The notes under the pieces are model-generated. The model was given only the letters and a program-made list of their open reading frames with translations, was not told the DNA's origin and made no database searches. Of a stretch of 64,000 bases of DNA, positions 28,701 to 36,319 are shown piece after piece. The DNA is from Solitalea canadensis DSM 3403. GTDB lineage: Bacteria; Bacteroidota; Bacteroidia; Sphingobacteriales; Sphingobacteriaceae. Made by a program: the position numbers and the translations under genes. Where the stretch lies: positions 4,848,669-4,912,668 of the forward strand of contig NC_017770.1 of NCBI RefSeq assembly GCF_000242635.2. Reading direction: 5' to 3'. Position 1 is the first letter of the stretch. Each line of letters starts with the position of its first letter.

Positions 28701-29900
28701 GATGAGAATGGCCAGCGGATAAAAAAAGAAGATAAAACAACCGGACTCATTACCTGGTACGTAAGTGATGTTGCTGGTGCAACAATGGCCATTTATGAGA
28801 AACAGAGTACAGGTGCGATAAACCTGATGGAACAGCCAATTTATGGAGCTGATCGTTTGGGGACATTCTTCGTACAAGGTAGTATTAGAAGATATGAACT
28901 GAAAGATCACATGGGAAATGTGCGAGGGCTCTTGTTACGTAGCAAAAATGGAATTAATGCTGATATTTACAGTTTCAAAGATTATTATGCCTTTGGTAGT
29001 AAATCTCAAAGTGGCGGAACTGATGATTATCGTTATGACTACCAAGGGCAATATGCTGAAAAAGATAAGGAAACTGATTGGAATGCCTTTGATCTACGCA
29101 TGTACGATGCCAAAATAGGCCGTTGGTTGAGTGTGGATCCTAAAAATCAATACTGGTCTCCTTATGTGGGGATGGGAAATAATCCAGTTTCAAGAACTGA
29201 CCCTGACGGAGGTTTAGATGGTTGGTATAATGATGAAAATGGAAATGCGACTTTTAATAAAGATGTTAATAGTCAAGGAGATTTAGCAACATTAGGTATA
29301 AAGGGTTCTTATATTGGGCAATCCTTTTCGGGACACGACAAAAATGGATACGGAATTGCAGGAGATAAATTTGGGAATTTGTCAATGAGTTTACCTGAAG
29401 TTGAAGTATCTACTCAAAGAGATTTTTGGAGGAATGCAACAAAGAATAATCCATATATGCCAACTCAATTTTTCGATGGTATAGGAATTCAGGTTACCTT
29501 TTCTGCTTCAACTTATTTTGGCACATATAATTACACCGCTGGTTTATATTTAGATAATTATGGTTTTCGTGGTTTTGTTAACACTGGATTAGGATTTGGA
29601 GCTCATACACCAGGATTTGGTGTCACTCCAAGTGTCTTTGGAGTGAATTATAATTCATCTAGGATTCCAGACCCAGATAATGCGTTTGCTGGTAATTCAG
29701 TTGCTAGTGCTTTTGGTGCTGGACCAATTAGCTTTTCCATTGCCCAAAGTTCAAAAGATAAAAATCCATTTATTGATATTCCTAGTTGTACCGTTTATAC
29801 GTTTGGGCGAAATCTAATTTCCTCCTACAGCTTTGAAACCAATATTAGTAGAACATTTCTAATGGGATTTGATTTTCATGATCGTCATTTAAAACAGTAA
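25725..29900 (+). CDS. Rhs-repeat protein with DUF6443 N-terminus and variable C-terminal tail
   Basis: 1391 residues. Signal peptide (about 1-22, ending LANAQ); a short SITLLPGVHIQGGANFEAKI-type segment; DUF6443 (from about residue 90, with NKIFDENGNAISENKSFFD); many YD repeats (FTYRDAHGNIGSLTRND, YEYDALGQLTRQNK, YTYDENGQRIKKED); then the Rhs-associated core with ELKDHMGNVRGLL, DYYAFG, YDYQGQY, FDLRMYDAKIGRWLSVDP and NNPVSRTDPDGG ending about residue 1163. The remaining 228 residues are a Gly/aromatic-rich tail with no motif I recognise. In polymorphic toxins the tail after this core is the toxin. It begins 2 bases after the partner gene. Secretion route not visible; no T6SS or T9SS C-terminal sorting domain seen. 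Confidence 0.93.
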   Translation: MKAFCFFIIIVSSLLIADLANAQIIQSQDAIVLPVSGQPSLTIGNGSNIQYISGQSITLLPGVHIQGGANFEAKISSFVINPAPSNPNTNNEMNWIVNKIFDENGNAISENKSFFDYSGKPLQNQWRDISRGHVLASQTLYDAFQQPVISTLPAPTNNGAFAYKGDFVQNASGTVYNYQNFDTNGKLNAPDVVGKTTIGTLGWYYSTNNTFEKYVPETSYPYSRSDFYNDGSGEGRRAAGVGDQLKMGSGHESQAMTLPVTSELNNYIAVRNKFFAVDSVGSLPSSLLNETYQTVGIDPNGQKGISITDKNGKALMSARWLSTATAAWYAPVNTVTLSSNQYTYTIDPASSVNSNYSYLEKITLVGDGTVRVFHSGGLVYTGIASGYSSPPIVGGAMIVRIESDKPFKVNYNGVSGSVSQTACSDCDADYKGNAFHYFSLLKPSAITVTGGAYTIYDLTTDLVVSGTTLPAGFYKIIPDSLKSDITLTYTNAFEDISYNFYNQLGQLVATIAPEGVKQLLQTNFNNISKKENIPFSTFYNYDARGQLMRVKVWDGGTTEYAYRKDGNIRFSQNSLQVAKNSFSYTNYDQYGRAVESGEYVYGTTGTNFTSAKASSTILESIANDGGLANFSTLKMDWVRTEYDVASKNVNAVASGYVQDFTYGGIAYTQSANSETWYSYDDQGQLTWKVQNITGLGTKTIDYTYDFNGNVLQVVYQKNTPAERFYHDYEYDLDKRLSVVYTSKDGASKTLEAKYYYYLHGPLKRVELADNLQGIDYTYTPQGWLKTINHPSGDKSKDPGQDGSTNSFAQDVFGMSMEYFSGDYIRSGSNIASVSPGTGYTPYYNGNIQGLTWSNKQTTGGTASAKMSAFKYDAKYQLNESVQGTPDYSKGTFIGSNAYKETFTYRDAHGNIGSLTRNDGLGNVVDNFSYTYGANSNRLTAVPGYSSYEYDALGQLTRQNKSTTNDIKVKYDVTGKVIALYDKDDNLKVSYTYDENGQRIKKEDKTTGLITWYVSDVAGATMAIYEKQSTGAINLMEQPIYGADRLGTFFVQGSIRRYELKDHMGNVRGLLLRSKNGINADIYSFKDYYAFGSKSQSGGTDDYRYDYQGQYAEKDKETDWNAFDLRMYDAKIGRWLSVDPKNQYWSPYVGMGNNPVSRTDPDGGLDGWYNDENGNATFNKDVNSQGDLATLGIKGSYIGQSFSGHDKNGYGIAGDKFGNLSMSLPEVEVSTQRDFWRNATKNNPYMPTQFFDGIGIQVTFSASTYFGTYNYTAGLYLDNYGFRGFVNTGLGFGAHTPGFGVTPSVFGVNYNSSRIPDPDNAFAGNSVASAFGAGPISFSIAQSSKDKNPFIDIPSCTVYTFGRNLISSYSFETNISRTFLMGFDFHDRHLKQ

Positions 29901-29903
29901 ATA

Positions 29904-30260
29904 ATGAAAAAAAATATTTTATACATTCTGATTGCACTGATTTTAGCTGGATGTTATGGCCAAGATTGCAACAAGGAGAATATCAGAATCCAAAAATTGT
30001 CTTACAATTTCAAAATAACAAAAAAATACAAGGAAGATCATCAAGGAGTTATTGAAGGAATTGATAGCTTAGGTAAAATTCAAAAATTTCAATATACGAG
30101 TTTTTTTTATTTAGATGATCTAGCTCAACCAGGTGATTCCTTTCAAAAGGATAGCACTAATTTTATCTTCATTTTAAGAAAGGAAAAAATAAAATATTCA
30201 TTCAAATGGGACTGTACTACTTCAGGCGTTTTATTACAAACAGACACCTTACATAAATGA
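29904..30260 (+). CDS. Small lipoprotein, candidate immunity protein
   Basis: A 118-residue protein starting 3 bases after the Rhs stop codon. Its signal peptide ends in the lipobox LILAGC (Cys about 17). The mature part is small, Lys-rich and beta-rich, with no recognised domain. Position directly after a polymorphic-toxin tail is where an immunity gene is expected, and a lipoprotein would protect against a toxin acting in the envelope. This is inference from position; it could equally be an unrelated lipoprotein. Confidence 0.7.
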   Translation: MKKNILYILIALILAGCYGQDCNKENIRIQKLSYNFKITKKYKEDHQGVIEGIDSLGKIQKFQYTSFFYLDDLAQPGDSFQKDSTNFIFILRKEKIKYSFKWDCTTSGVLLQTDTLHK

Positions 30261-30376
30261 TGTATCAGTTGGATTTGAAATGTTTTTTTCAGATCCGATT
30301 TTTAACTCTCTGTTGTCGAGCGTCTTAGCCTAAGAGTGTTACTTTCAACCAATAAATAAATAAACGATCTCTAACC

Positions 30377-30413
30377 GACAAAAAGCATTAAACTTAGTCT
30401 AGTGCTTTTTGTC
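30377..30413. repeat. Perfect 11-bp hairpin in the Rhs downstream region
   Basis: GACAAAAAGCA (30377-30387) is exactly complementary to TGCTTTTTGTC (30403-30413) across a 15-base loop. No T-tract follows on either strand, so it is a poor terminator. It lies between the small lipoprotein and the RadC relic and could be a residue of a mobile-element end. Confidence 0.5.
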
Positions 30414-30513
30414 AGTCAGAGACTTCCCAACCATAAAAGCGTAATTCAAATAATCATTTACCTATTTTCCATTCGATAAAAATCCATTCCTCCAAATTGA
30501 TATCTTTATCGCT

Positions 30514-30708
30514 ATGAATGTCAGACTTACCGAAGAACAGAAATCAAAATCCTTCAGCCGATATTTTTAAAGTAATGCAACAGGTGTTGTTGCGTGAGAA
30601 TAAGATTGACCGAAACAAAGAACATTTCTGGATAATATGTTTGCTTCTAATAACCAGCTATTGTTAATAGAGCTCATTTCACTAGGAGCTGTTAAACAAG
30701 CGAGTTGA
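30514..30708 (+). pseudogene. Decayed radC-like (JAB-domain) gene fragment
   Basis: Three reading-frame pieces align in order with the N-terminal part of Bacteroidota RadC-like proteins. From the ATG at 30514 the frame reads MNVRLTEEQKSKSFSRYF then stops. In the next frame (from about 30557) it reads ADIFKVMQQVLLRENKIDRN followed by KEHFWIIC. After another shift (30643) it reads ASNNQLLLIELISLGAVKQA, then a stop. Intact relatives read continuously through FxxMQxxLLRENKIDRxKEHFW and ELVSLGxVN, followed by the metal-binding JAB motif, which is missing here. At least two frameshifts and a 3' truncation make this a relic. RadC-like genes often travel with mobile DNA. Confidence 0.8.
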
Positions 30709-30787
30709 AATTTGGATATCACTTAGGGTTGATTCTTTTTAATGTATTAAGCGGAGTTAGCAATACACTGGTATTATATGACTTTAA

Positions 30788-31156
30788 ATGAATATGAAAA
30801 GATTTCTTTTTATCTGTAGAATAATAGGTCTAATAGTTGTAGCATGCATTATGTTTTGGGGGAGGAAGTACATGGATAATTTGGTGATCAATGATTTTGA
30901 TAAATTTAATTCAAGTGCTATAAAAGGCAAGATAGAAAAGATTGAAATAGTTCATCATATGTCTTCCTTTACAATTTTGGAGACAAACGAAAGATATGTA
31001 TTCGCGCCATATACTAGCGATCTTAATGAAAATAATTCTTTTGATCTTTTTGCTAAAAAAGGTGATTTAGTGGTTAAAAAATCATATTCTGATACATTAA
31101 AGCTTATAAAAGGGAATAAAACCTATTTATATACTTTTCGAAAGATCAACCAGTAA
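30788..31156 (+). CDS. Small membrane-anchored hypothetical protein
   Basis: A 122-residue protein with an N-terminal hydrophobic helix (about 6-24) and a soluble, presumably periplasmic, Lys/Asp-rich domain with ERYVFAPYTSDLNENNSFDLF. I do not recognise it. A second ATG two codons in (30794) is an equally good start. It sits after the RadC relic at the end of the Rhs locus on the same strand. Small one-helix proteins of this kind are common cargo downstream of Rhs genes, so an orphan immunity protein is possible, without direct evidence. Confidence 0.65.
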   Translation: MNMKRFLFICRIIGLIVVACIMFWGRKYMDNLVINDFDKFNSSAIKGKIEKIEIVHHMSSFTILETNERYVFAPYTSDLNENNSFDLFAKKGDLVVKKSYSDTLKLIKGNKTYLYTFRKINQ

Positions 31157-31297
31157 GGTTTTGCTAGCAACGGATATTAGTTTCAGAATTGACTTAAGGA
31201 TTTTGGATCTCCTTTGAGAGAGATGGAAGTTGTTGATAGTCATTTGATATAAAGATTTATACTTTTACCTCATCGGTGAAATATATTACCCTATAAC

Positions 31298-31334
31298 AAC
31301 AAGGCCTGTGTCGATTATCAACCCAGGCCTTGTT
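31298..31334. terminator. Hairpin terminator, probably bidirectional
   Basis: An 11-bp stem, AACAAGGCCTG with CAGGCCTTGTT, encloses a 15-base loop. It lies 25 bases past the stop of the OmpA-like lipoprotein gene on the minus strand. The flanking T-tract is weak on both sides. Confidence 0.6.
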
Positions 31335-31359
31335 AGTTATAGCCTAAGCTTAAACTTAA

Positions 31360-32043
31360 TTATTTCTTACCACCAGAAGATTTAGCAGCTTCTTGTTTCA
31401 ATTTATCATTCGCTACGATAAAGAACTCAACACGACGGTTTTGAGCGCGACCAGCAGTAGTGTTATTGTCAGCCACAGGCTCAGTGATACCCATACCTTG
31501 AGCCATCATACGTTTAGGATCAACACCAATTGTGGTAGCATAAGCCATTACAGCTTCTGCACGTTTTTGAGAAAGTGTCATGTTATATTCCGGCTTACCA
31601 GTATTATCAGTATGACCTTTGATTTGAACATAAGTATCAGGGTATTTAACCATGATTTCTGATAACTGTTTAACAGATTTCTTTGAAGCATCTTTTAAGT
31701 CGTATTTGTTTACATCAAATAATACACCTGACTCAAGGGTAACCTTCAAAGCCTCGCCATTGTTGATCTCTTCAACTTTTGCGTTAGGAACTGTTTCCTC
31801 GATTTCTTTCTTCTGTTTGTCCATGTACTTACCGATGTAAGCACCACTCACTCCTCCAACTGCACCGCCAATTAAAGCGCCGATTGCAGTATTTCCTGCT
31901 GCTTTTCCGATAAGAGCTCCGATTGCCGCGCCAGAACCTGCTCCAATAGCTGCTCCTTTTTGTGTTCCGGTCATGTTTTTACAGCCGGGCATTATGCTTA
32001 CGAGTGTTATTAATGCGGCTAATACTAGTGCTTTAGTTTTCAT
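31360..32043 (-). CDS. OmpA-family lipoprotein with glycine zipper (YiaD-like)
   Basis: A 227-residue protein with a lipoprotein signal peptide ending IMPGC (Cys about 21), a glycine-zipper hydrophobic region (about 30-70, repeated GALIG/GAAIG motifs), a short charged linker and an OmpA C-terminal domain (about 105-215) with VLFDVNKYDLK, KGHTDNTG, LSQKRAEAV and NRRVEFF. It should anchor in the outer membrane and bind peptidoglycan, as E. coli YiaD does. Lys/Ser-rich C-terminal tail. Monocistronic, divergent from the LytS-type kinase gene. Confidence 0.92.
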   Translation of the reverse strand: MKTKALVLAALITLVSIMPGCKNMTGTQKGAAIGAGSGAAIGALIGKAAGNTAIGALIGGAVGGVSGAYIGKYMDKQKKEIEETVPNAKVEEINNGEALKVTLESGVLFDVNKYDLKDASKKSVKQLSEIMVKYPDTYVQIKGHTDNTGKPEYNMTLSQKRAEAVMAYATTIGVDPKRMMAQGMGITEPVADNNTTAGRAQNRRVEFFIVANDKLKQEAAKSSGGKK

Positions 32044-32224
32044 AAGAAATTTATTTTTACTATTTAATTTACAAAGGTTTTATGACAATTGGAGTGCCAA
32101 TTGTTATAAACGTTTAATTATTGTCTCATGTTATCTGCCTACAAAATTCGTCATTTTATCCTTTAAAAATGTCCATCTGTCGTTAAAAATATCTTTACAT
32201 CACTCTTAATTGTATTTTAGCGTT

Positions 32225-33325
32225 ATGAGTCAGCCAGATAAAAAAAAGGAAGATCAAAAACATTCGCTTTTATACTACAATTTGAAGTATGCGCGGGTTG
32301 GACTATTAGTTGGTGTGGGAATTTGTGCCCTCAACTTCTTCCATGATTTTACGCTTTCATGGAAATCCGTTTTTGCCTGCTTCCTCTTTTCCATGACTAT
32401 CACCTTATCCATTACCAATCTTATCTACTTGTCTCACTGCTTGTTTAAACGTCAGGATGTTAGGAATGTTAGATTTGTGGTGTTGAATTTTATCCTAATG
32501 GGAGTCGGTATTTTTGTCGCTACTGAATTCTGTTTTTTTGTGTTGTATTTGCTCGATGGAAAATGGACACCGATGAAAGAGCAATACAACAATTTGGTAT
32601 TTAACCTGTTCCTAGGATTTTTTATTGGTGGTTACAATCACATAATTACACTGCAAAAAGAAAATTACGAGTATAGATTAAAAGAAAACGAATATCAGCT
32701 TACAAAGCTGCAAGAATTAAAAATACGAGCTGAATTAGAAACGTTGCAAGCCAAGATCAATCCACATTTTCTTTACAACTCACTTAATTCAATTGCCTCA
32801 TTGGTTTATACTGACCCTGAAAAAGCTGAGAAAATGGTACTGATGCTTTCCAAATTGTTCAGAGTCTCCATTAATTCGGGTGAAGAAAACTTTGGAACTA
32901 TCGCTAATGAAATTGATATTGTTAAAACCTACCTTGATATTGAAAACATTCGCCTTGGAGATCGACTTTCCGTGAAAATTTCTGTTAAAGATGAATTGCA
33001 GGATGTAAAAATACCAAGGTTTCTATTACAACCATTAGTGGAGAACTCCATTAAACATGGTATTTCAAAAGTGGCCGAAAAAGGAGAAGTAATCATAGAA
33101 GTAAAGGCTTTGCCAGATAATAAGTTAGCTATTTGGGTTGCAGATAACGGACCTGCATTCCCCGAAGTTTTAGAGCCAGGATATGGGATGCAAAGCACAT
33201 TTGACAAGTTAAAATTGCTCTACGGAGATGATCACGTGCTTAATATATTGTCGACTCCCCATAAAGGAATACAAATTATTATTCCGAACTTAGTTGTTAA
33301 ACAATTAGCACATGAAATTTATTAA
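32225..33325 (+). CDS. LytS-type sensor histidine kinase
   Basis: 366 residues from the ATG at 32225; the frame opens at a TTG 15 bases upstream. Four transmembrane helices (about 20-135 from this start) precede a coiled linker (about 145-175) and a His_kinase domain (PF06580) with the phospho-acceptor His about 181 in AKINPHFLYNSLN, followed by the ATPase part with QPLVENSIKHG and VADNGPAF. Such kinases pair with LytTR-type regulators. The cognate gene is the third of this operon; the stop codon region overlaps the second gene by 14 bases, so expression is coupled. Signal unknown. Confidence 0.92.
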   Translation: MSQPDKKKEDQKHSLLYYNLKYARVGLLVGVGICALNFFHDFTLSWKSVFACFLFSMTITLSITNLIYLSHCLFKRQDVRNVRFVVLNFILMGVGIFVATEFCFFVLYLLDGKWTPMKEQYNNLVFNLFLGFFIGGYNHIITLQKENYEYRLKENEYQLTKLQELKIRAELETLQAKINPHFLYNSLNSIASLVYTDPEKAEKMVLMLSKLFRVSINSGEENFGTIANEIDIVKTYLDIENIRLGDRLSVKISVKDELQDVKIPRFLLQPLVENSIKHGISKVAEKGEVIIEVKALPDNKLAIWVADNGPAFPEVLEPGYGMQSTFDKLKLLYGDDHVLNILSTPHKGIQIIIPNLVVKQLAHEIY

Positions 33326-33776
33326 TCGCTTCTCGCTGCATATTCATTTTTTGCAGCCTTATCTCGAATGGTACAATTCAATATTTCCGGAAGAAGCCTT
33401 TCCTTCAGTAGAAGAAATAAATAAAACGGAAAAAACCACTTATCTGATCCCTGTTTTTGATAATGATGAAGAGATAGAAGAATATTTGAAAGAAAATTTT
33501 GAGACATTCTTTGTTGATGAACTTTTTGCGGTTTCTATGGCACAGGAAACCTGGCCGCAAGATATTACGTGGGAACTTTTCAATGAATGGTTCGAAATTG
33601 ATGTTACGCCAATGGTAGTTGATTATGGTGAAGAAGAGCTGATCGATGAAGGCGAAGGGTTTGTGGAATTTTGGGATGAAGAAGAGGAAGAGGATGGAAA
33701 ACCTAATGATGAAGATAGTGCTGATTTTGACAGTGACGATAAAATACGTCACCTGCCTAAGCCTCCCCAAAATTAA
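33312..33776 (+). CDS. Acidic hypothetical protein inserted in the LytS-LytTR operon
   Basis: A 154-residue, strongly acidic soluble protein. Residues 1-110 look like a folded alpha/beta domain (IHFLQPYLEWYNSIF, TTYLIPVFDNDEEIEEYL, WPQDITWELFNEWFEID); the C-terminal third is a disordered Asp/Glu stretch. No signal peptide or catalytic motif. Its start overlaps the kinase gene by 14 bases and its stop overlaps the regulator start by one base (TTAATG), so the three are translationally coupled. I do not recognise the family. A role tied to the two-component pair is inferred from this tight packing. Confidence 0.8.
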   Translation: MKFINRFSLHIHFLQPYLEWYNSIFPEEAFPSVEEINKTEKTTYLIPVFDNDEEIEEYLKENFETFFVDELFAVSMAQETWPQDITWELFNEWFEIDVTPMVVDYGEEELIDEGEGFVEFWDEEEEEDGKPNDEDSADFDSDDKIRHLPKPPQN

Positions 33777-34540
33777 TGCAACAGTTTAAAACAATTATTA
33801 TTGATGATGAACCTTTAGCTCGTAATCGCTTGCGTCGGTTACTTGGGGCGTTTTCATCTGTTTTCTCCATAGAGGCCGAGGCTGCCAATGGACAAGAAGG
33901 GCTGGAATTAATAGAGGAAATCCAACCTGATCTTATTTTTCTTGATATCGAAATGCCTGTTTTAACAGGCTTCGATATGCTAAAGAAGCTCATTTTTTTT
34001 CCGTTGGTTATTTTCACTACAGCTTATGATCAATATGCAATTAAAGCTTTTGAAGAAAATTCTATTGATTATTTGCTAAAGCCCATTGAACCGGAGCGTC
34101 TTGAATTAACCGTTGCCAAGCTTCAGAAGCTATCTTTAAGTAATAGCAATGGCGGTAATAACGCAATGTTGTTAGGCTTAATTGATAAACTTCAGCCTAA
34201 AAAGGAGCTTAAATCAATCCCGGTAAAAATTGGAGACCGGATACTATTGATTAAAACTTCTGAAATCAGTCATATTGAAGCTGACGATAAGTATGTTTCT
34301 CTTAAAACGCTTAAGGGAGAATCTTATCTGACAGATTATACTTTGTCTTCATTGGAATTAAAGTTGCCTGAAGCATTTACCCGTGTTCATCGAGGCTGTA
34401 TTATTAATACGGAGAACATGAAAGAAATCAGGAAAGGATTTAATGGAGGATTAATCGCTATGATGAATGATATTCACGGGACAAAGGTAAACACAAGCCG
34501 TGGGTATACCGATAATTTAAAACGGTTGTTAGAGATATAA
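33776..34540 (+). CDS. LytTR-family response regulator
   Basis: A 254-residue regulator with a receiver domain (residues 1-120: IIDDEPLARNRLRRLL at the start, phospho-acceptor Asp about 57 in IFLDIEMP, Lys about 103 in YLLKPIEP) and a C-terminal LytTR DNA-binding domain (about 150-250: GDRILLIKTSEISHIEADDKYV, FTRVHRGCIINTENM, VNTSRGYTDNLKRLL). Such regulators bind direct repeats upstream of targets. It is last in an operon with the LytS-type kinase, its likely partner, and is followed by a hairpin terminator. Confidence 0.94.
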   Translation: MQQFKTIIIDDEPLARNRLRRLLGAFSSVFSIEAEAANGQEGLELIEEIQPDLIFLDIEMPVLTGFDMLKKLIFFPLVIFTTAYDQYAIKAFEENSIDYLLKPIEPERLELTVAKLQKLSLSNSNGGNNAMLLGLIDKLQPKKELKSIPVKIGDRILLIKTSEISHIEADDKYVSLKTLKGESYLTDYTLSSLELKLPEAFTRVHRGCIINTENMKEIRKGFNGGLIAMMNDIHGTKVNTSRGYTDNLKRLLEI

Positions 34541-34548
34541 AATTTCAA

Positions 34549-34610
34549 GCAAAGCCGTAAGGGGGCAAAGTAATTAAACTTTTTAACCTTGCGGCTTTGC
34601 AGGCCTTTTT
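34549..34610. terminator. Hairpin terminator after LytTR gene, shared with convergent gene
   Basis: GCAAAGCCGTAAGG (34549-34562) pairs with CCTTGCGGCTTTGC (34587-34600), with one mismatch, around a 24-base loop, followed by TTTTT a few bases on. It lies between convergent genes. Confidence 0.7.
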
Positions 34611-35397
34611 ACTTAGTCTTGTAAAGAGGTGTTCTTTTTGCTAAGTAATCAATCCCAGATAAATAGGCATTATAGGTTGGATAGAACGATAACCAGTTTT
34701 GGTCAAACGATTTCTCTCCTTTAGCATTATAAACTTTTATCGTCACAGTGGAGTTGAAATTGTCTTCGTTAGTTTGTGTGTATTTTTCCGTTTTTTCTTT
34801 TTCTAAGCTTGAGGTATCAGTTTTTCGCGAATAGTCTTCTTTAATAGTGTTACTTACTTTGGCCCTTGTAACACTTCCTAATACAATCCACTCCACCCCT
34901 AAGATTTTGCAGAGTTCGCTTGGGGTATAGTTCCTTACAGAAACGTCTATGCCACTTCGTTTTAATAGAATGTTGGTTTCATACACATCTTGATAAACGT
35001 AAGTACCCGACTTCTCTGAAATTTTTCGATGAAAGGCATCCTGAGCGTCAAAAGGAATATTGTCATTTGCAAACCCCTCACTATTAAAGATAAAAGGTAA
35101 AATCGCTACGGAGTTTTTTATGATTTCTTTTGTCGATGCGGATGAGGTTTCACGAGGCTTTGAATAATACTCGATTCTACCATTACCGAAAATAACCTGT
35201 GCAATTTCCTCTTTATGGTAAACATAACTTGTATTTTCTCCTTTAGGAGAGAAGTAAACGTTGTCTCGGGTTATGTCAGAAATATTCCCAACATTAATTT
35301 TCCCACTGTTAAATTTCAGCGTGTCGCTTACACTATAACTTTGTCCATAACTGCTGTATGCAATTAAGGTGCATACAATAAAAATCATCCTTTTCAT
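34609..35397 (-). CDS. Secreted hypothetical protein
   Basis: 262 residues from the ATG at 35397; the frame opens 93 bases upstream at a TTG, but the internal MKRMIFIVCTLIAYSSYGQ is a normal signal peptide. Early mature residues (about 20-75) resemble the short repeats around DTLKFNSGKINVGNISDITRDNVYF, seen in Bacteroidota surface proteins. The middle region (NSVAILPFIFNSEGFAN, LCKILGVEWIVLGSVTRAKVSNTI) resembles domains that assemble on secreted GTP-like or CsgG-like folds, but this is weak. Function unknown. It sits 100 bases after the methyltransferase gene on the same strand. Confidence 0.7.
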   Translation of the reverse strand: MKRMIFIVCTLIAYSSYGQSYSVSDTLKFNSGKINVGNISDITRDNVYFSPKGENTSYVYHKEEIAQVIFGNGRIEYYSKPRETSSASTKEIIKNSVAILPFIFNSEGFANDNIPFDAQDAFHRKISEKSGTYVYQDVYETNILLKRSGIDVSVRNYTPSELCKILGVEWIVLGSVTRAKVSNTIKEDYSRKTDTSSLEKEKTEKYTQTNEDNFNSTVTIKVYNAKGEKSFDQNWLSFYPTYNAYLSGIDYLAKRTPLYKTK

Positions 35398-35499
35398 TTT
35401 CTCGATATTTCCGTTTTTCAATTCAGATAAGATATCTGCTAATTGTTGGCAAAATATAGAAAAGGAGGATTTCAAAAAACGCTTAGCCAATTTGTTACC

Positions 35500-36297
35500 T
35501 TATTTAACAGCAACAAGCGCATAAACCATAGGAATTTTACCCTCCATTGATTTGATCATGAACTTGCCCGGCTCCACTTCAATGGTATTGTTAAAACAAT
35601 TATAAGGCGAGTAATTGAACTCCTCAAATTTTTGAATTGATAATCCTTGATTAATTAAGGCTGTAAAAACTTCACTTAAGCTGTGGTTCCATGAAATCTC
35701 AGTATTTGTGATGTCTGCATCACGGTCGGCATAAGTCCCTGAGTTCGTTTCAATGATCGGATCTGCCTTAAAATATTCATAAGCAATCGTCTTAAACTCA
35801 TAATCAAACATCCATACAAAAGGATGAAACTCCGCAAATACAAACTTGCCGCCAGGTTTAAGAAATTTGGAAATTATTGCTGCCCATTTGTCAAGATCAG
35901 GTAGCCATCCAATTGTACCATAGCTGGTATAAACAATATCAAATTGCTGTTCAAGATGATTTGGAAGTTCATACAGATCGCAACAATAAAATTGAGCGTC
36001 CAATCCTAATTCCTTATTTAACTTCCTGGCCGCATCGATGGCCTTATCTGAAAAATCAACACCGGTAACTTTAGCGCCTAAACGAGCTAATGATAATGTA
36101 TCCTGACCGAAATGACATTGCAAGTGCAGCACTGATTTTTTGCTTATATCTCCTAAGAGATCAAGTTCAATTGATTTTAGGGATGAAACACCCTGAATAA
36201 AATCATCAACACCATAAAATCCAGAGTTTAGATGATAATCAACCTTATCATTCCAAAGCTTACGGTTAATTTCAATATAGTTGGGTGTATTAGTCAT
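35500..36297 (-). CDS. Class I SAM-dependent methyltransferase
   Basis: 265 residues from the ATG at 36297; the frame opens 36 bases earlier at a TTG. The Rossmann core has motif I VLHLQCHFGQDTLSLARLG (unusual in having LQCHFGQ where most have LxxGxG), then GVDFSDKAIDAA, FYCCDLYELP, FDIVYTSYGTIGWLPDL and LKPGGKFVFAEFHP. It should transfer a methyl group from S-adenosylmethionine; the acceptor cannot be told. The DUF2867 gene ends 22 bases upstream on the same strand, so the two are likely co-transcribed. Confidence 0.88.
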   Translation of the reverse strand: MTNTPNYIEINRKLWNDKVDYHLNSGFYGVDDFIQGVSSLKSIELDLLGDISKKSVLHLQCHFGQDTLSLARLGAKVTGVDFSDKAIDAARKLNKELGLDAQFYCCDLYELPNHLEQQFDIVYTSYGTIGWLPDLDKWAAIISKFLKPGGKFVFAEFHPFVWMFDYEFKTIAYEYFKADPIIETNSGTYADRDADITNTEISWNHSLSEVFTALINQGLSIQKFEEFNYSPYNCFNNTIEVEPGKFMIKSMEGKIPMVYALVAVK

Positions 36298-36319
36298 AAT
36301 TTGCAATAGTTTATAATAG

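Noticed and set aside
29214-29900. Separate toxin gene at the end of the Rhs protein (displaced orphan tail)
   Set aside because: The tail is in frame and continuous with the Rhs core; there is no stop or internal start that separates it.
30377-30413. Integron attC site
   Set aside because: The stem is perfect but the RYYYAAC / GTTRRRY core motifs are not present, and no integrase is in the window.
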